Shown here one piece after another: positions 39,995-49,728 of a stretch of DNA of 56,465 nucleotides. Source of the stretch: a bacterium (GTDB taxonomy: Bacteria; Bacillota; Bacilli; Lactobacillales; Streptococcaceae). Positions within the stretch are counted from its first letter, which is position 1; each line of letters starts with the position of its first letter. The notes below the pieces were generated by a model. That model saw nothing but the letters and a program-made list of their open reading frames with translations, did not search any database and had not been told where the DNA came from. The stretch lies in the NCBI GenBank assembly GCA_905221435.1, contig CAJNDD010000011.1, forward strand, positions 1 to 56,465, read 5' to 3'. A program made the translations under genes and the position numbers.

Positions 39995-42154
39995 TTAAAT
40001 CACACAACTTTCACATTGATTAGCACCAACTTCCCCACCGTCGTCTGTAAAGGTACGGACGTAGTAGATAGACTTGATACCCTTGTTAAAGGCATAGTTA
40101 CGAAGGATAGACAAGTCACGTGTCGTTTGTTTGTTTTCTTTCTTCCATTCGTAAAGACCTTTAGGAATATCGCTGCGCATGAAGAGAGTAAGTGAAAGCC
40201 CTTGATCTACGTGCTCTGTTGCAGCCGCGTAAACATCAATCACCTTACGCATATCCATGTCGTAGGCAGAAGTGTAGTAAGGAATAGTATCTGTTGACAA
40301 GCCTGCAGCAGGATAGTAGATCTTACCAATTTTCTTTTCTTGGCGTTCTTCAATACGTTGCGTAATCGGGTGAATAGACGCAGAAACATCATTAATGTAG
40401 CTGATAGAACCATTTGGAGCAACAGCTAGACGGTTTTGGTGGTAAAGACCATCTGCTTGAACCTTTTCGCGAAGTTCAACCCAGTCAGCAGCACTTGGAA
40501 TAAAGACACCTTTAAAGAGTTCTTTAACACGGTCTGATTTTGGAACAAACTCGCCTGTCACATACTTGTCAAAGTAGCTTCCGTTAGCATAGTCTGATTT
40601 TTCAAAGTTGTGGAAGGTGACACCACGTTCACGGGCGATATTGTTTGATTCAACCAAGGTCCAGTAGTTCATAAGCATAAAGTAGATGCTTGTAAATTCA
40701 ATTGACTCAGGTGATCCGTACTCAATCAGTTGTTGGGCAAGGTAACTGTGAAGTCCCATAGCACCAAGGCCAAAGGTGTGAGCCAAACTGTTTCCGTGGT
40801 CGATAGTAGGGACAGCTACGATGTGTGAACTATCTGTAACGAAAGTAAGGGCACGAACCATAGCACGAATAGAACGACCAAAGTCAGGTGAGGTCATCAT
40901 GTTGACTACGTTAGTTGAACCAAGGTTACATGAAACGTCTGTTCCCATTTGAAGGAATTCTTGAGCATCGTTGATTAAGCTTGGTTCTTGGACTTGAAGA
41001 ATCTCAGAACACAAGTTACTCATGATGATTTTTCCATCAACAGGATTTGCGCGGTTAGCTGTATCAATGTTGACTACATAAGGGTAGCCGGATTCTTGTT
41101 GCAATTTAGAGATTTCCGTTTCCAAATCGCGTGCCTTGATTTTTGTCTTGCGGATATTTGGATTTGCGACCAATTCATCGTATTTTTCAGTGATGTCGAT
41201 GTAGTTGAATGGAACACCATACTCAAGCTCTACGGAGTAAGGGCTGAAGAGGTACATTTCTTCATTTTTACGAGCCAATTCGTAGAATTTATCGGGTACT
41301 ACAACACCGAGTGAAAGAGTCTTAACACGAACTTTTTCATCGGCATTTTCTTTCTTAGTTGAAAGGAATGCGATGATATCAGGGTGAAAGACGTTGAGGT
41401 AGACAACCCCAGCACCTTGACGTTGACCAAGTTGGTTTGAGTAAGAGAAGCTGTCTTCAAAAAGCTTCATAACTGGTACGACACCAGAAGCTGCTCCTTC
41501 ATAGCCCTTGATAGGTGCGCCAGCTTCACGAAGGTTGCTGAGAGAAATTCCCACACCACCACCGATACGAGAAAGTTGAAGAGCAGAGTTGATAGAACGT
41601 CCGATAGAGTTCATGTCATCAGTTACTTGAATCAAGAAACAAGATACCAACTCTCCACGACGAGCACGACCAGCATTCAAGAAGGAAGGAGTAGCTGGTT
41701 GGTAGCGTTGGTGGATGATTTCATTGGCAATATCAGTCGCAATTGCTTCATCCCCGTCAGCAAAGTAAAGTGCATTAAAGAAGACACGGTCTTCCATGCT
41801 TTCAAGATAGTATTCACCGTCGTTAGTTTTCAAGGCGTACTGATTGTAAAACTTATAGGCAGCCATAAATGACTTAAATTGGAAGTTTTGATCCTTGATA
41901 AATTGGTGCAATTCTTCCAAGAACTCTGGACGGTATTTCTTAAGAAATGCAGTTTCGATGTAGTTGTGCTCAATGAGGTAGTTGATCTTATCAGTAATTG
42001 AATCAAAAACCATGGTATTTGGAACCACATTTTCTTTAAAGAAGGCATCCAAGGCTTCCTTATCTTTATGAAGCATGATTTGTCCATTGACAGGACGGTT
42101 GATTTCGTTATTGAGACGGAAGTAAGTTACGTCCTCAAGATGTTTTAATCCCAT
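39995..42154 (-). CDS. nrdE: class Ib ribonucleotide reductase alpha subunit
   Basis: 719 residues. It reduces NDPs to dNDPs. There is no N-terminal ATP-cone, as expected for NrdE. The active-site cysteines lie in RRGELVSCFLIQ, SNLCSEI and the radical-site region; the C-terminal CESCVI pair passes electrons from NrdH. Other motifs: RIGGGVGISLSNLR and MRSDIPKGLYEW. Starts 80 bases after nrdH. Confidence 0.97.
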   Translation of the reverse strand: MGLKHLEDVTYFRLNNEINRPVNGQIMLHKDKEALDAFFKENVVPNTMVFDSITDKINYLIEHNYIETAFLKKYRPEFLEELHQFIKDQNFQFKSFMAAYKFYNQYALKTNDGEYYLESMEDRVFFNALYFADGDEAIATDIANEIIHQRYQPATPSFLNAGRARRGELVSCFLIQVTDDMNSIGRSINSALQLSRIGGGVGISLSNLREAGAPIKGYEGAASGVVPVMKLFEDSFSYSNQLGQRQGAGVVYLNVFHPDIIAFLSTKKENADEKVRVKTLSLGVVVPDKFYELARKNEEMYLFSPYSVELEYGVPFNYIDITEKYDELVANPNIRKTKIKARDLETEISKLQQESGYPYVVNIDTANRANPVDGKIIMSNLCSEILQVQEPSLINDAQEFLQMGTDVSCNLGSTNVVNMMTSPDFGRSIRAMVRALTFVTDSSHIVAVPTIDHGNSLAHTFGLGAMGLHSYLAQQLIEYGSPESIEFTSIYFMLMNYWTLVESNNIARERGVTFHNFEKSDYANGSYFDKYVTGEFVPKSDRVKELFKGVFIPSAADWVELREKVQADGLYHQNRLAVAPNGSISYINDVSASIHPITQRIEERQEKKIGKIYYPAAGLSTDTIPYYTSAYDMDMRKVIDVYAAATEHVDQGLSLTLFMRSDIPKGLYEWKKENKQTTRDLSILRNYAFNKGIKSIYYVRTFTDDGGEVGANQCESCVI

Positions 42155-42234
42155 AAAATTTCCCTTATCTAATTACAAAAGAAAGGCCTCTAAGTTAGCC
42201 CTAGAAGCAATCTCTTCTGGATGATGTACTAAGA

Positions 42235-42453
42235 TTATGCTAATTGTTTCAGTTTTCCTGGTTGGAAGCCTGAAAAGACTTCAGTTGGTGTTTGGATAAC
42301 AGGAGCAGCGCTGAAACCGAGCTCTTTAACTTGATCGATGTACTCTGGTTGCTCGTCGAGATTGATCTCACGATAAGCGACATTGTTGCTGTCCAAGAAA
42401 CGCTTGGTCATCTTACATTGGACACAGTTGTTTTTAGAATAAACGGTTACCAT
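42235..42453 (-). CDS. nrdH: glutaredoxin-like protein NrdH
   Basis: 72 residues, single thioredoxin-fold domain with the redox pair CVQC (residues 10-13) and FSAAPVIQT, the cis-Pro site; ends in FSGFQPGKLKQL, the NrdH signature. It is the electron donor of NrdEF and is reduced by thioredoxin reductase. First gene of nrdHEF. Confidence 0.95.
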   Translation of the reverse strand: MVTVYSKNNCVQCKMTKRFLDSNNVAYREINLDEQPEYIDQVKELGFSAAPVIQTPTEVFSGFQPGKLKQLA

Positions 42454-42489
42454 TTTCGTAACTCCTCTTTCAAAATTGATTACTTTCTT

Positions 42490-42517
42490 AGTATATCAGA
42501 AAAAAAAACTTTGTCAA
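42490..42517 (-). promoter_or_regulatory. nrdHEF promoter (minus strand)
   Basis: TTGACA (complement of 42512-42517), a 16-base spacer and TATACT (complement of 42490-42495). Confidence 0.75.
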
Positions 42518-42524
42518 ACTTTTT

Positions 42525-42582
42525 AAACTAAATATTGTGCTAAAAAGTTACAGTTTCAAAAACAAAGCACAAGATATAGTGG
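42525..42582. promoter_or_regulatory. pair of NrdR boxes upstream of nrdHEF
   Basis: AAACTAAATATTGTGC (42525-42540) and GCACAAGATATAGTGG (42567-42582) both fit the NrdR box ACACWATATATWGTGT apart from a few bases. They start 42 bases apart, about four helical turns, just upstream of the -35. Confidence 0.7.
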
Positions 42583-43100
42583 TTTTTGAAAGAAGTTGAA
42601 AATAGCAAAAATCGTAAGAGCATGAATAAGTTTAGCGGAGACAATGCTTTAACAAAACTGAAACTGTAATATTAATGAAAAAAAGAAAGTCTCTGCACAA
42701 GATGTCCCTATATTTTGTATTAAAATATTTAAAAGATAACTAAAATGAAGATGTTAGATTATACTGCATTCATCCAAATAGATTATGAATTTCGTATTCT
42801 TGATAGAGAGTATATAACTGTAATTTTTGGGAAGTATTCGCTTTATGTGGTATACTAGTAGTGACCATAGAACTTATAGATAGGAATAAATTTAAAGATG
42901 AAGCTATGAAAAGAGTTTATAGCGATTACGATATTTAGGTATATAGACTATTTAAAAAATATAAAAGACAGTAGATGAGTTAGATAAATGTTGAATATGC
43001 AAAAACTATTAGAATAGAGTTATTCACTTTAGAAACTTATACTTACTGTGGAAATATATAGTATAATGTTGTTAGGGAAATAGGATTAATAGATTAATAA
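42583..43100 (+). other. AT-rich spacer with short frames and inverted repeats
   Basis: No credible full gene. It contains two short frames, ATG 42745-42858 (37 codons) and GTG 42861-42938 (25 codons, after an extended TGGTATACT -10 at 42848-42856), which may be debris or a small peptide. Also interleaved inverted repeats around 42547-42696. I match none of these to a known element. Confidence 0.5.
43062..43067 (+). promoter_or_regulatory. possible -10 of the hydrolase gene
   Basis: A perfect TATAAT with no convincing -35, 62 bases before the chosen GTG start. Confidence 0.4.
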
Positions 43101-43129
43101 ATGAAAGAATGCAAATCAGGAGGTGCGTG

Positions 43130-44350
43130 GTGAAAGAAAACGAGGTCATTTTAAAACGGCAATCGACTCGCGTATTTTTTAAGAATGGGGATACGGATTT
43201 TTTCTTTAATTGGTTGCTAGGAATCGGTGAAGTTTTTGGCCTCTCTCATGGAGAGCTGTATTATCTTGCTCAAAAGTTAGGTAATTCACCAAAACCTGAT
43301 GACTGGAAAAATGAGTTTTTATCACATGTGAACTATCTTGAACAAAAGGTTAGTAATTTAGGTTTGAGTGAACAAACAAAGGCGCAGTATTATCTCGCAC
43401 AGACCTACTCACTTCGATCGGCAATCCAGTTTACTGATCCATTTTCTGCCGAATACTTACCTATCGTTTGTCAAATGGAGAAGGCGTTCTCTAGTGCAAT
43501 TCATTCACTAGGTACACCGATTGAAAAACTAACTATTGCTTATCAGGATTCCTACTTGCCTGGTTATTATCTTCATAGCGGTGATAATTGCCCAACGCTG
43601 ATTATGATTGGTGGAGGTGATACTTATCGCGAAGATTTATTTTATTTTGCAGGATATCCTGGATGGATACGAAATTATAATGTTTTAATGGTTGACCTTC
43701 CTGGTCAAGGGAGCAATCCTAGTAGAGGGCTAATCTTTGGTGTGGATGCCTCTATTCCAATTTCATTATGCATAGACTGGTTGGAAAATAGAAATCCTAA
43801 ACTAAATTATTTAGCCATTTATGGTGTCAGCGGAGGGGGATATTTTACCGCACAAGCTGTCGAAAAGGATCCAAGAATTCATGCTTGGATTGCTAGTACC
43901 CCTATTTACGACGTTGCAGAGCTCTTCAGAAAAGAATTCGGATCAAGTTTGAAAGCACCTAGTTGGTTAATAAATGCCATTTTAAAATTAGCTGGAAATT
44001 TGAATGAATCAGCAAATTTGAATCTTAAAAAGTATGCATGGCAGTTTGGTACTTCTGATTTTAAGAGTGCTATTGATGATGTATTTAACTATGCAAAGAT
44101 TGTAGATTATCAAAAAATTCAATGCCCATGCCTGTTTATCATGGGAAAGGGTGAGGGTGCTGAACTGCAGCATCAAACTAAGGTAATTTATGAATCACTT
44201 AAATCTAAAAATCAACAAACTAAACTTCAAGTATTTGAGGCGGAAAGTGGTGCGGACGCTCATTGCCAAGTCAATAATTTAAGACTCGCCCATAATGTCG
44301 TTTTTGATTGGTTGAATACTTTATTTGAATGGAATCAATCAAAGTTTTAG
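43130..44350 (+). CDS. alpha/beta hydrolase of the FrsA / dihydropseudooxynicotine hydrolase type
   Basis: 406 residues from GTG 43130, six bases after a perfect AGGAGG (43118-43123); the ATG at 43109 lies upstream of that site. Residues 1-130 or so are a helical cap. The hydrolase core follows, with the nucleophile Ser in YGVSGGGYF (GxSxG) and the catalytic His in GADAHCQVNN, whose following DWL is typical of this subfamily. The usual GExD acid reads MGKGEGAEL, so the acid would be Glu or lie elsewhere. No signal peptide: cytoplasmic. Natural substrate unknown. It is a lone gene between nrdHEF and ptsHI with AT-rich flanks, which suggests acquisition. Confidence 0.85.
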   Translation: MKENEVILKRQSTRVFFKNGDTDFFFNWLLGIGEVFGLSHGELYYLAQKLGNSPKPDDWKNEFLSHVNYLEQKVSNLGLSEQTKAQYYLAQTYSLRSAIQFTDPFSAEYLPIVCQMEKAFSSAIHSLGTPIEKLTIAYQDSYLPGYYLHSGDNCPTLIMIGGGDTYREDLFYFAGYPGWIRNYNVLMVDLPGQGSNPSRGLIFGVDASIPISLCIDWLENRNPKLNYLAIYGVSGGGYFTAQAVEKDPRIHAWIASTPIYDVAELFRKEFGSSLKAPSWLINAILKLAGNLNESANLNLKKYAWQFGTSDFKSAIDDVFNYAKIVDYQKIQCPCLFIMGKGEGAELQHQTKVIYESLKSKNQQTKLQVFEAESGADAHCQVNNLRLAHNVVFDWLNTLFEWNQSKF

Positions 44351-44814
44351 TTCTACTTATACTACTTAGACATATCTACATTTTTACTGTTAGGTGCTAC
44401 AAGCCTATCTTACTTTAAGTAGCAAATTGAATAAATTCTCTACTGTTGATGGTAAGAGTAGGTTTTAGAATTTCAGTATTTGATGAAGTCTTTTCAAATA
44501 ATAGATTGGCTGAGTTATATTAATTATAACTAAATAGTATTATTTTTTCATTATTTACTAGGCTTGTCTTCTGATTGATATTAAGAGAAAATAGCTTTGA
44601 AAATTGAATTTTGATGATAACATTTTTGAACAATTAGTGTTTAGATATGCTATTTAATTGCTAGAGTGCTCATTATAATAGAAAAAGAAGTAATTTCATT
44701 TTCAGTAAAAGTCCATAAAATACTTGAAAAATTATCTTGAAGATGATATAATATAGTCTTGTAAGGGTTATCACATATAACTCAAAAAGAAAACACTTAA
44801 AGGAGAGTCAAACT
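44351..44814 (+). other. AT-rich intergenic region before ptsH
   Basis: 464 bases without a credible gene or strong terminator; a weak TGCTAC/GTAGCA pairing lies near 44395-44425. The ptsH promoter is at its end. Confidence 0.6.
44724..44752 (+). promoter_or_regulatory. ptsHI promoter
   Basis: TTGAAA (44724-44729), a 17-base spacer and TATAAT (44747-44752). Confidence 0.75.
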
Positions 44815-45078
44815 ATGGCTTCTAAAGATTTCCACGTAGTGGCAGAAACAGGTATTCACGCACGTCCAGCAACATTGTTGGTTCAAACAGCTAGCAAATT
44901 TGCTTCAGATATCACTCTTGAGTACAAAGGTAAATCAGTAAACCTTAAATCTATCATGGGTGTCATGAGTCTTGGTGTTGGCCAAGGTGCTGACGTTACA
45001 ATTTCAGCTGAAGGTGCAGATGCTGACGACGCAATCGCTGCTATCACTGAAACTATGGAAAAAGAAGGATTGGCATAA
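44815..45078 (+). CDS. ptsH: phosphocarrier protein HPr
   Basis: 87 residues. H15 in GIHARPATL accepts phosphate from enzyme I; S46 in LKSIMGVMS is the HPr kinase site that makes HPr a CcpA co-repressor. It feeds the Gat-type and lactose PTS encoded earlier in the window. GGAGAG precedes the ATG. Five bases separate it from ptsI. Confidence 0.98.
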   Translation: MASKDFHVVAETGIHARPATLLVQTASKFASDITLEYKGKSVNLKSIMGVMSLGVGQGADVTISAEGADADDAIAAITETMEKEGLA

Positions 45079-45083
45079 GGAAA

Positions 45084-46817
45084 ATGACAGAAATGCTTAA
45101 AGGAATCGCAGCATCTGACGGTGTTGCAGTTGCAAAAGCATATCTACTCGTTCAACCGGATTTGTCATTTGAGACTGTTACAGTCGAAGATACAAACGCA
45201 GAAGAAGCTCGCCTTGATGTCGCTCTACAAGCATCACAAGACGAGCTTTCTGTTATTCGTGAGAAAGCAGTAGGTACGCTAGGGGAAGAAGCAGCTCAAG
45301 TTTTTGACGCTCACTTGATGGTTCTTGCTGACCCAGAAATGATCAGCCAAATCAAGGAAACAATCCGTGCGAAGAAAGTGAATGCAGAAGCAGGTCTGAA
45401 AGAAGTGACAGACATGTTTATCACTATCTTTGAAGGTATGGAAGACAACCCATACATGCAAGAACGTGCAGCGGATATCCGCGACGTGACAAAACGTGTA
45501 TTGGCAAACCTTCTTGGTAAAAAATTGCCAAACCCAGCTTCTATCAATGAAGAAGTGATCGTCATTGCACATGACTTGACTCCTTCTGATACAGCTCAAT
45601 TGGACAAAAACTTTGTAAAAGCTTTTGTAACCAACATCGGTGGACGTACAAGCCACTCAGCTATCATGGCGCGTACACTTGAAATCGCGGCAGTATTGGG
45701 TACAAACAACATCACTGAAATTGTTAAAGATGGTGATATCCTTGCCGTTAACGGTATCACTGGTGAAGTGATTATCAACCCGACTGATGAGCAAGCGGCA
45801 GAATTCAAGGCTGCTGGTGAAGCTTATGCGGAGCAAAAAGCTGAATGGGCACTTTTGAAAGATGCTCAAACAGTGACTGCTGATGGTAAACACTTTGAAT
45901 TGGCTGCCAACATCGGTACTCCAAAAGATGTTGAAGGTGTCAATGACAATGGCGCTGAAGCTGTTGGCCTTTACCGTACAGAGTTCTTGTACATGGATTC
46001 TCAAGACTTCCCAACAGAAGATGAGCAGTACGAAGCATACAAGGCTGTACTTGAAGGAATGAACGGTAAACCTGTTGTCGTTCGTACAATGGATATCGGT
46101 GGAGATAAGGAACTTCCTTACTTCGATATGCCTCACGAAATGAACCCATTCCTTGGATTCCGTGCCCTTCGTATCTCTATTTCTGAAACTGGAGATGCTA
46201 TGTTCCGTACACAAATCCGCGCCCTTCTTCGTGCGTCTGTTCACGGTCAATTGCGTATCATGTTCCCAATGGTTGCGCTCTTGAAAGAATTCCGTGCAGC
46301 AAAAGCAATCTTTGACGAAGAAAAAGCAAACCTTCTTGCTGAAGGAGTTGCAGTTGCGGATAACATCCAAGTTGGTATCATGATCGAGATCCCTGCAGCA
46401 GCCATGCTTGCAGACCAATTTGCTAAAGAAGTTGACTTCTTCTCAATTGGTACAAACGACTTGATCCAATACACAATGGCAGCAGACCGTATGAACGAAC
46501 AAGTTTCATACCTTTACCAACCATACAACCCATCAATCCTACGTTTGATTAACAATGTTATCAAAGCAGCTCATGCTGAAGGTAAATGGGCAGGTATGTG
46601 TGGTGAGATGGCTGGTGACCAACAAGCTGTTCCACTTCTTGTCGGAATGGGCTTGGATGAGTTCTCTATGTCAGCAACATCTGTACTTCGTACACGTAGC
46701 TTGATGAAGAAATTGGATACAGCTAAGATGGAAGAGTACGCAAATCGTGCCCTTACAGAATGCTCAACAATGGAAGAAGTTCTTGAACTTCAAAAAGAAT
46801 ACGTTAATTTTGATTAA
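45084..46817 (+). CDS. ptsI: PTS enzyme I
   Basis: 577 residues. It transfers phosphate from PEP to HPr. The N-terminal domain holds the active His in [12 protein letters not shown] (about 191). The PEP-binding barrel has [39 protein letters not shown] and the GMCGEMAGD cysteine (about 502). Highly biased codon use and a strong terminator downstream. Confidence 0.98.
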   Translation: MTEMLKGIAASDGVAVAKAYLLVQPDLSFETVTVEDTNAEEARLDVALQASQDELSVIREKAVGTLGEEAAQVFDAHLMVLADPEMISQIKETIRAKKVNAEAGLKEVTDMFITIFEGMEDNPYMQERAADIRDVTKRVLANLLGKKLPNPASINEEVIVIAHDLTPSDTAQLDKNFVKAFVTNIGGRTSHSAIMARTLEIAAVLGTNNITEIVKDGDILAVNGITGEVIINPTDEQAAEFKAAGEAYAEQKAEWALLKDAQTVTADGKHFELAANIGTPKDVEGVNDNGAEAVGLYRTEFLYMDSQDFPTEDEQYEAYKAVLEGMNGKPVVVRTMDIGGDKELPYFDMPHEMNPFLGFRALRISISETGDAMFRTQIRALLRASVHGQLRIMFPMVALLKEFRAAKAIFDEEKANLLAEGVAVADNIQVGIMIEIPAAAMLADQFAKEVDFFSIGTNDLIQYTMAADRMNEQVSYLYQPYNPSILRLINNVIKAAHAEGKWAGMCGEMAGDQQAVPLLVGMGLDEFSMSATSVLRTRSLMKKLDTAKMEEYANRALTECSTMEEVLELQKEYVNFD

Positions 46818-46821
46818 TTGA

Positions 46822-46858
46822 AAAGCCCTTGCAACTCAGTTGCAGGGACTTTTTTTGA
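46822..46858 (+). terminator. ptsHI terminator
   Basis: AAGCCCTTGCAACT / AGTTGCAGGGACTT hairpin followed by TTTTTT. Confidence 0.88.
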
Positions 46859-46939
46859 TATTTTTAAAAGAATTTTTAAGCTAATCTTTCTTATATAAAG
46901 TCCAATCTTGAGAAAATTGTGGTCAGAATAAAAAAGTAC

Positions 46940-47001
46940 TTAACTGGTTCATAAAATTCTTGACAAGTTGCAAATTTAAGAGTAAACTATTAACCAGTTA
47001 A
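46940..47001. promoter_or_regulatory. pht promoter flanked by two AdcR-type boxes
   Basis: TTGACA (46960-46965), a 17-base spacer and TAAACT (46983-46988). TTAACCAGTTAA (46990-47001) fits the AdcR consensus TTAACYRGTTAA exactly; TTAACTGGTTCA (46940-46951) has one mismatch. The box centres are 50 bases apart, one upstream of the -35, one at the start site. Zinc-loaded AdcR should repress. Confidence 0.85.
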
Positions 47002-47072
47002 GTAATAGAGAGGAGTTTCTGCAATTTAGAAATGAATTGCAACTAGAAATATAAAAAAGAAAGAGAGTTTCG

Positions 47073-49607
47073 ATGAAAATTAATAAAAAATACCTTGCTG
47101 GTTCTGCGGCAGCTTTAATTTTAAGTGTCTGTTCTTATGAATTGGGACTGTATCAAGCCAGAACGGTCAAGGAAAATAATCGTGTTTCCTACATAGATGG
47201 AAAACAAGCGGCACAAAAAACGGAGAATCTGACTCCTGATGAAGTCAGCAAACGTGAAGGCATTAATGCCGAACAAATCGTCATCAAGATAACAGACCAG
47301 GGTTATGTCACTTCACACGGAGATCACTATCATTACTATAATGGCAAGGTCCCTTATGATGCTATTATCAGTGAAGAGTTACTGATGAAGGATCCAAACT
47401 ATAGGCTAAAAGATGAGGATATTGTCAGTGAAGTCAAGGGTGGTTATGTTATCAAGGTAGATGGAAAATACTATGTTTACCTTAAGGATGCAGCCCATGC
47501 GGATAATGTCCGTACAAAAGAAGAAATCAATCGGCAAAAACAAGAGCATAGTCAGCATCGTGAAGGAGGAACTTCAGCAAACGATGGTGAGGTAGCCTTG
47601 GCACGTTCGCAAGGACGCTATACTACAGATGATGGTTATATCTTTAATGCCTCTGATATCATTGAAGATACTGGTGATGCTTATATCGTCCCTCATGGCG
47701 ATCATTACCATTACATTCCTAAGAGTGAGTTATCAGCCAGCGAATTGGCTGCAGCAGAAGCCTTCCTAACTGGTAGAAGTGGCCAATCAAAAACGCCTAC
47801 TTATCGCCGTACCAATAACAACAGTGCTAGCAGCGATGTAGATAGATGGAGCCCATCCTATAATAACCAAGGCAGTGGCTATACGAACACGAACACATCT
47901 AACAATAGTAGTGACGATAGTCAAGCAAGTCAAAGTGATGATATTGATGGTCTTTTGAGACAGCTCTACAAACTGTCTTTGAGCCAACGACATGTGGAAT
48001 CTGATGGCCTTGTTTTCGACCCAGCACAAATTACAAGTCGAACAGCTAGAGGAGTTGCTGTGCCTCATGGGAACCATTACCATTTCATCCCTTATTCACA
48101 AATGTCTGAATTGGAAGAACGAATCGCTCGTATTATTCCTCTTCGTTACAGTTCGAACCATTGGGTGCCAGATTCAAGACCAGAACAATCAAGTACACAA
48201 CCGACTCCGGAACCTAGTCCAAGCCCACAACCTGCACCAAATCCTCAACCAGCTCCAAGCAATCCAATTGATGAAAAATTAGTTAAACAGGTGATTCGAA
48301 AAGTAGCTGATGGCTATGTATTTGAAGAGAATGGAATCTCACGTTATATTCCTGCCAAGAAGCTTTCAGCAGAAACTGCTGCAGCCATTGATAGTAAACT
48401 AGTCAAGCAAGAAAGTTTAGCTCATAAACTCGGAGCTAAGAAAACCAACCTCCCATCTGGTGATCAAGGATTTTACAATAAGGCTTATGATTTACTAGCA
48501 AGAGTTCATCAAGACTTACTTGATAATAAAGGGCGCCAAGCTGATTTTGACATTTTGGATAAACTGTTGGAACGTTTAAATGATGAAAGCAGTGATAAAG
48601 TTAAGTTGGTCGAAGATATACTTGCATTTCTAGCACCGATTCGTCATCCAGAACGTCTAGGAAAACCAAATGCGCAAATTGCTTACACAGATGATGAGAT
48701 TCAAGTAGCCAAGTTGGCAGGAAAGTATACCACAGAAGATGGTTATATCTTTGATCCTCGTGATATCACCAGTGATGAGGGGGATGCCTATGTAACTCCA
48801 CATATGACCCATAGTCATTGGATTAAGAAAGATAGTTTGTCTGAAGCCGAAAGAGCGGCAGCCCAGGCTTATGCTAAAGAGAAAGGTTTGACCCCTCCTT
48901 CAACAGACCATCAGGATTCAGGAAATACTGAAGCTAAAGGAGCAGAAGCTATCTACAACCGCGTGAAAGCAGCTAAGAAAGTGCCCCTTGATCGTATGCC
49001 TTACAATCTCCAGCATACCGTGGAGGTTAAAAACGGAAGCTTGATTATTCCTCATTATAACCATTACCATAACATCAAATTTGAGTGGTTTGACGAAGGA
49101 CTTTATGAGGCACCTAAGGGGTATAGTCTAGAAGACCTCTTTGCGACTGTCAAGTACTATGTCGAACATCCAAACGAACGTCCGCATTCAGATAGTGGTT
49201 GGGGAAATGCAAGTGACCATGTTCAAAGAAACCAAAATGGTCAAGCTGATACCAATCAAACGGAAAAACCATCAGAGGAGAAACCTCGGACAGACAAACC
49301 TGAGGAAGAAAAGCAACGCGAAGAAAAACCGCAAAGCGAGAAACCAGAATCTCCAAAACCAACTGAGGAACCGGAGGAAGAATCACCAGAGGAGCCAGAA
49401 GAGCCTCAGGTCGAGACTGAAAAGGTTGAAGCGAAGTTGAGAGAGGCTGAAGAGCTACTTGCAAAGATCCAAGACCCCATTATCAAGTCCAATGCCAAAG
49501 AAACTCTCACCGGCTTAAAAAATAACCTGCTATTTGGTGCACAGGACAACAATACCATTATGGCTGAAGCTGAAAAGTTGTTGGCTTTATTAAAGGAGAG
49601 TAAGTAA
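47073..49607 (+). CDS. Pht family histidine-triad surface protein
   Basis: 844 residues, close to PhtA/PhtB/PhtD length. N-terminal signal with LSVC. Five HxxHxH zinc-binding triads: HGDHYHYYN, HGDHYHYIPK, HGNHYHFIPY, HMTHSHW and HYNHYHN. Between them are a Ser/Asn/Thr-rich linker, a Pro-rich linker (about 367-400) and a helical module. The C-terminus is Glu/Pro/Lys-rich and then helical. Pht proteins capture zinc at the surface for AdcAII and bind complement regulators. Position straight after ptsI matches, from memory, pneumococcal phtA. Monocistronic under AdcR. Confidence 0.92.
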   Translation: MKINKKYLAGSAAALILSVCSYELGLYQARTVKENNRVSYIDGKQAAQKTENLTPDEVSKREGINAEQIVIKITDQGYVTSHGDHYHYYNGKVPYDAIISEELLMKDPNYRLKDEDIVSEVKGGYVIKVDGKYYVYLKDAAHADNVRTKEEINRQKQEHSQHREGGTSANDGEVALARSQGRYTTDDGYIFNASDIIEDTGDAYIVPHGDHYHYIPKSELSASELAAAEAFLTGRSGQSKTPTYRRTNNNSASSDVDRWSPSYNNQGSGYTNTNTSNNSSDDSQASQSDDIDGLLRQLYKLSLSQRHVESDGLVFDPAQITSRTARGVAVPHGNHYHFIPYSQMSELEERIARIIPLRYSSNHWVPDSRPEQSSTQPTPEPSPSPQPAPNPQPAPSNPIDEKLVKQVIRKVADGYVFEENGISRYIPAKKLSAETAAAIDSKLVKQESLAHKLGAKKTNLPSGDQGFYNKAYDLLARVHQDLLDNKGRQADFDILDKLLERLNDESSDKVKLVEDILAFLAPIRHPERLGKPNAQIAYTDDEIQVAKLAGKYTTEDGYIFDPRDITSDEGDAYVTPHMTHSHWIKKDSLSEAERAAAQAYAKEKGLTPPSTDHQDSGNTEAKGAEAIYNRVKAAKKVPLDRMPYNLQHTVEVKNGSLIIPHYNHYHNIKFEWFDEGLYEAPKGYSLEDLFATVKYYVEHPNERPHSDSGWGNASDHVQRNQNGQADTNQTEKPSEEKPRTDKPEEEKQREEKPQSEKPESPKPTEEPEEESPEEPEEPQVETEKVEAKLREAEELLAKIQDPIIKSNAKETLTGLKNNLLFGAQDNNTIMAEAEKLLALLKESK

Positions 49608-49670
49608 AGGTAGTAGCATTTTCTAGCTCCTAAAAACAGGATAGGAGAACTAGAAAAGTTAAAAAAGAAA

Positions 49671-49707
49671 GTGAGAACAGAATGTGAGTTCTAGTTCTCA
49701 TTTTTTT
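49671..49707 (+). terminator. terminator after the first pht gene
   Basis: TGAGAAC (49672-49678) and GTTCTCA (49694-49700) form a stem followed by a T7 run. An additional CTCCT/AGGAG hairpin lies just upstream (49624-49656). Confidence 0.75.
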
Positions 49708-49728
49708 CATGAAAATATGTAAAATATC

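Noticed and set aside
42745..42938. Small genes of 37 and 25 codons
   Set aside because: No ribosome sites of note and no family I recognise; mentioned only in the description of the spacer.
45657..46418. 253-codon open frame on the minus strand inside ptsI
   Set aside because: Cys/Phe/His-rich, no ribosome site, fully antisense to a highly codon-biased gene; a shadow frame.
47011..47049. Short leader peptide before the first pht gene (ATG 47032, four codons)
   Set aside because: Spacing from AGGAG is too long and the frame has no regulatory codon pattern; the GCAATT/AATTGC pairing there is weak.
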